NCBI GenBank assembly: GCA_015490315.1
Contig: WFYB01000091.1
Location: 1-7,744, forward strand
DNA from: Sulfurovum sp.
GTDB lineage: Bacteria > Campylobacterota > Campylobacteria > Campylobacterales > Sulfurovaceae
Direction of reading: 5' to 3'
DNA length: 7,744 nt
Shown: one piece after another, positions 6,025-7,744 of the stretch
How positions within the stretch are numbered: position 1 is the first letter of the stretch
Layout of the letters: each line of letters starts with the position of its first letter
Made by a program: the position numbers and the translations under genes
Notes under the pieces: generated by a model
What the model saw: only the letters and a program-made list of their open reading frames with translations
Databases searched by the model: none
Told to the model about the DNA's origin: nothing

Positions 6025-6239
6025 TTTTTATTCTCCTCCTTATATCTCTGAGACGCCGGTTTATCTTCTACGGGTGTACTGTCGATCTCATCATCGATCG
6101 CAATGTTGCCGTATTTCTCATAATCACGCTCACCTTTTTTTTCGCTTCTGTAGAGGTATATGATATACCCATACAGCATTACCACCAAAAATACGGTCAT
6201 AAAGAAACTGGCATAACCCTGTAGTTCTCTAATGTCCAT
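6021..6239 (-). CDS. ccoQ: cbb3 oxidase small subunit CcoQ
   Basis: This 72-residue protein has one membrane helix (about residues 11-30, FFMTVFLVVMLYGYIIYLY) followed by a highly charged cytoplasmic tail starting RSEKKGERDYEKYG. Size, topology and position between ccoO and ccoP identify it as CcoQ; Campylobacterota use the order N-O-Q-P. CcoQ is not catalytic and is thought to stabilise the association of CcoP with the core. It starts 9 nt after the ccoO stop, preceded by a modest GAGCAG site, and its last codons carry the ribosome binding site for ccoP. CcoQ sequences are poorly conserved, so the call depends mainly on context. Confidence 0.85.
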   Translation of the reverse strand: MDIRELQGYASFFMTVFLVVMLYGYIIYLYRSEKKGERDYEKYGNIAIDDEIDSTPVEDKPASQRYKEENKK

Positions 6240-6248
6240 ATCTGCTCA

Positions 6249-6932
6249 TTACTTCAAGCTATTGAGATAAGCGATCAGTGCTACGATCTCAGGGACTTTA
6301 CCCTCATCGATCTGCTTCATCAGCTCTTCTTTGCTCATACCTTCAGTACCCTTCATATCTGCAACGATCTTTTTTGCATCTTCAAGTACTTTCGGCTTAT
6401 GCTTCTCCCAAGCATCTTTGCCCTTTTTAAACTCAGGACCATACGGTGTATGGAAGGCGTTTTTGACTGTCACCGCTTCTGCATAGGCAGTTTCGATGTC
6501 AGCTGTATTTTTCCACATATGTCTATAGGCAGGCATGATAGAGCCAGGTACGATCGCCGGCGGATTCCACATGTGGTTCTCATGCCAGTCAGTCGTTCTG
6601 TAGCGACCTACACGGTGAAGATCCGGACCGGTTCTCTTTGATCCCCAGAGGAACGGTCTGTCATACGCATACTCACCGGAGAGTGAATACTCACCGTAAC
6701 GATCTGTTTCCGCTTTGAACGGACGGATCAGCTGAGAGTGACACGCGATACAGTTGTCTTTCATATAAACCTCTTTACCAGCAAGCTGCAGTACCGTACG
6801 AGGCTTCAGATCCGCTATCGGTCTTGCCGCCTCGGCAAAATTTGGCACAATCTCTATAAGACCCGCGAATGAGATAACCAAAGCTACACCCGATACAAAA
6901 AAGAACGGATTTTTTTCTAACCAATGAAACAT
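6249..6932 (-). CDS. ccoO: cytochrome cbb3 oxidase subunit II (monohaem cytochrome c)
   Basis: This 227-residue protein has an N-terminal anchor helix (about residues 9-29, NPFFFVSGVALVISFAGLIE) and one haem c site, CIACH, at 61-65, within EVYMKDNCIACHSQLIRPF. It then has the family-typical RYGEYSLSGEYAYDRPFLWG (78-97), GPDLHRVG (102-109) and PGSIMPAY (129-136), where M133 is the likely axial ligand. CcoO carries electrons between CcoP and the CcoN active site on the periplasmic face. The length is usual for the family. The ATG follows a purine-rich site (AAGGGGG, about 7 nt before) that overlaps the ccoN stop codon. An insert-like charged segment near the C-terminus (about 165-205, rich in Lys/Glu) is helical and probably surface-exposed. 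Confidence 0.96.
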   Translation of the reverse strand: MFHWLEKNPFFFVSGVALVISFAGLIEIVPNFAEAARPIADLKPRTVLQLAGKEVYMKDNCIACHSQLIRPFKAETDRYGEYSLSGEYAYDRPFLWGSKRTGPDLHRVGRYRTTDWHENHMWNPPAIVPGSIMPAYRHMWKNTADIETAYAEAVTVKNAFHTPYGPEFKKGKDAWEKHKPKVLEDAKKIVADMKGTEGMSKEELMKQIDEGKVPEIVALIAYLNSLK

Positions 6933-6944
6933 TACCCTACCCCC

Positions 6945-7744
6945 TTATGCCATAGGTGTTCTGAACTGAGGCTCGCTCTCGAGCTTGCGACCTGCAGTTG
7001 CTGTTTTGTAGATATTATAGGCGAACATGATGAAACCTGTCACATACAATACACCTGCGAGTGCTCTGATCGCATAATAAGGGTGAAGGACTTCAACCGT
7101 ATCGATAAAGCTGTACATCAGGTTACCATACTCATCAACCGCTCTCCACATCATACCCTGTGTAATACCTGCGATCCACATAGAGGTAAAGTAGAGCACA
7201 ACCGCTGTCGTCTGGATCCAGAACTGTGCTTCGACCAATTTCTTGGAGTAGAGCTCTCTTTTGAACATACGCGGTGCCATATGCATGATACCCGCCATGA
7301 TCATGAAGGCAACCCAACCAAGTACACCGTCATGTACGTGACCCGGAATCCAGTCAGTGAAGTGCGCGATCGCATTGACCGATTTGACTGCCTGAATTGG
7401 TCCTTCGATAGTAGAGAGCATATAGAATGTAGATGCCAATACCATGAATTTGATCAGTGGGTTCTCAGTCAGCTGGTTCCACTCACCTTTCATCGTAAGG
7501 AGCATGTTGATTGCTGATCCCCATGAAGGCAGGATCAGTACAACCGAGAATGCCGATCCCATAGTCTGCATCCAGTCAGGTACAGTAGACCAAAGAAGGT
7601 GGTGAGAACCTGCCCAGAGATAGACAAACATCAATCCCCAGAAAGAGAGGAGTGACAGCTTGTAAGAGTAGACAGACTGTCCAGACTCTTTTGGAAGGAA
7701 GTAGTAACTCATCGCAATGATAGGTACAGTAAAGGCAAATGCAA
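6945..7744 (-). CDS. ccoN: cytochrome cbb3 oxidase subunit I, C-terminal 265 residues (cut by window edge)
   Basis: The reading frame is open to the right edge, so the N-terminal part, including the first CuB histidine and one haem b ligand, is outside. Numbering from the first whole codon seen, YLWAGSHHLL (41-50) gives the two CuB histidines H47 and H48. It also has Y41 six residues before them, matching the cross-linked tyrosine of the P. stutzeri enzyme (Y251 with H257/H258). STIEGP (111-116) has the conserved glutamate equivalent to E323. WIPGHVHDG (131-139) supplies the haem b3 and haem b ligands H135 and H137. It is the catalytic, proton-pumping haem-copper oxidase subunit that reduces O2 with high affinity in the inner membrane. 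All visible catalytic residues are intact. The operon promoter must lie beyond the window. Confidence 0.96.
   Translation of the reverse strand, partial: AFAFTVPIIAMSYYFLPKESGQSVYSYKLSLLSFWGLMFVYLWAGSHHLLWSTVPDWMQTMGSAFSVVLILPSWGSAINMLLTMKGEWNQLTENPLIKFMVLASTFYMLSTIEGPIQAVKSVNAIAHFTDWIPGHVHDGVLGWVAFMIMAGIMHMAPRMFKRELYSKKLVEAQFWIQTTAVVLYFTSMWIAGITQGMMWRAVDEYGNLMYSFIDTVEVLHPYYAIRALAGVLYVTGFIMFAYNIYKTATAGRKLESEPQFRTPMA

Noticed and set aside
6924..7517. 197-codon open frame on the plus strand, antisense to ccoN and the ccoO start
   Set aside because: It is opposite a conserved catalytic subunit, its composition is unusual (many His, Cys and Arg), and no ribosome site or family signature is visible.
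1..7744. tRNA, rRNA, CRISPR array, insertion sequence, prophage or defence island
   Set aside because: No repeats with regular spacing, transposase motifs, terminal inverted repeats or cloverleaf-like sequence were seen. AddAB is a housekeeping repair enzyme, not evidence of a defence island on its own.

Overview
The window is chromosomal DNA that looks like a Campylobacterota (Epsilonproteobacteria) genome, most likely a sulfur-oxidising Sulfurovum- or Sulfurimonas-like organism. This rests on the order ccoN-ccoO-ccoQ-ccoP, the DUF4006-type protein directly after ccoP, and an AddAB pair next to the cbb3 oxidase locus. The species assignment is inference; no rRNA or other marker gene is present.

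Reading along the minus strand from the right edge, positions 7744 to 3602 hold a tightly packed operon. It runs ccoN (3' part only), ccoO, ccoQ, ccoP, a DUF4006-like one-helix protein, a 33-residue one-helix microprotein, an exported TPM-domain-like protein with a C-terminal membrane anchor, and a CcoH/FixH-like protein. Genes are separated by 9-12 nt or overlap (ATGA, TGATG and 20-nt overlaps), so they are probably co-transcribed and in part translationally coupled. CcoN, CcoO and CcoP form the catalytic and electron-entry core of the high-affinity cytochrome cbb3 oxidase. CcoQ and CcoH are stability/assembly factors. The three proteins between CcoP and CcoH have no firmly known role.

Positions 3541 to 1196 (minus) encode an AddB-type RecB-family nuclease with a complete nuclease motif set and an iron-sulfur cysteine set. 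Between ccoH and addB lie 60 nt with a UUCG-capped hairpin and an extended -10-like box placed where it would give a nearly leaderless addB mRNA.

Positions 746 to 1186 (plus) encode a small membrane-anchored c-type cytochrome of the haem-binding-domain family. It faces the opposite way and sits between addB and addA. Positions 540 to 1 (minus) are the N-terminal 180 codons of the AddA/RecB-like helicase, with Walker A and motif Ia. The 205-nt divergent region 541-745 holds candidate promoters for addA and the cytochrome.

I see no tRNA, rRNA, CRISPR, insertion sequence or long repeat. There is no clearly novel defence or mobile system here. The least explained parts are the three small membrane proteins inside the cbb3 operon and the interleaving of respiratory and recombination genes.
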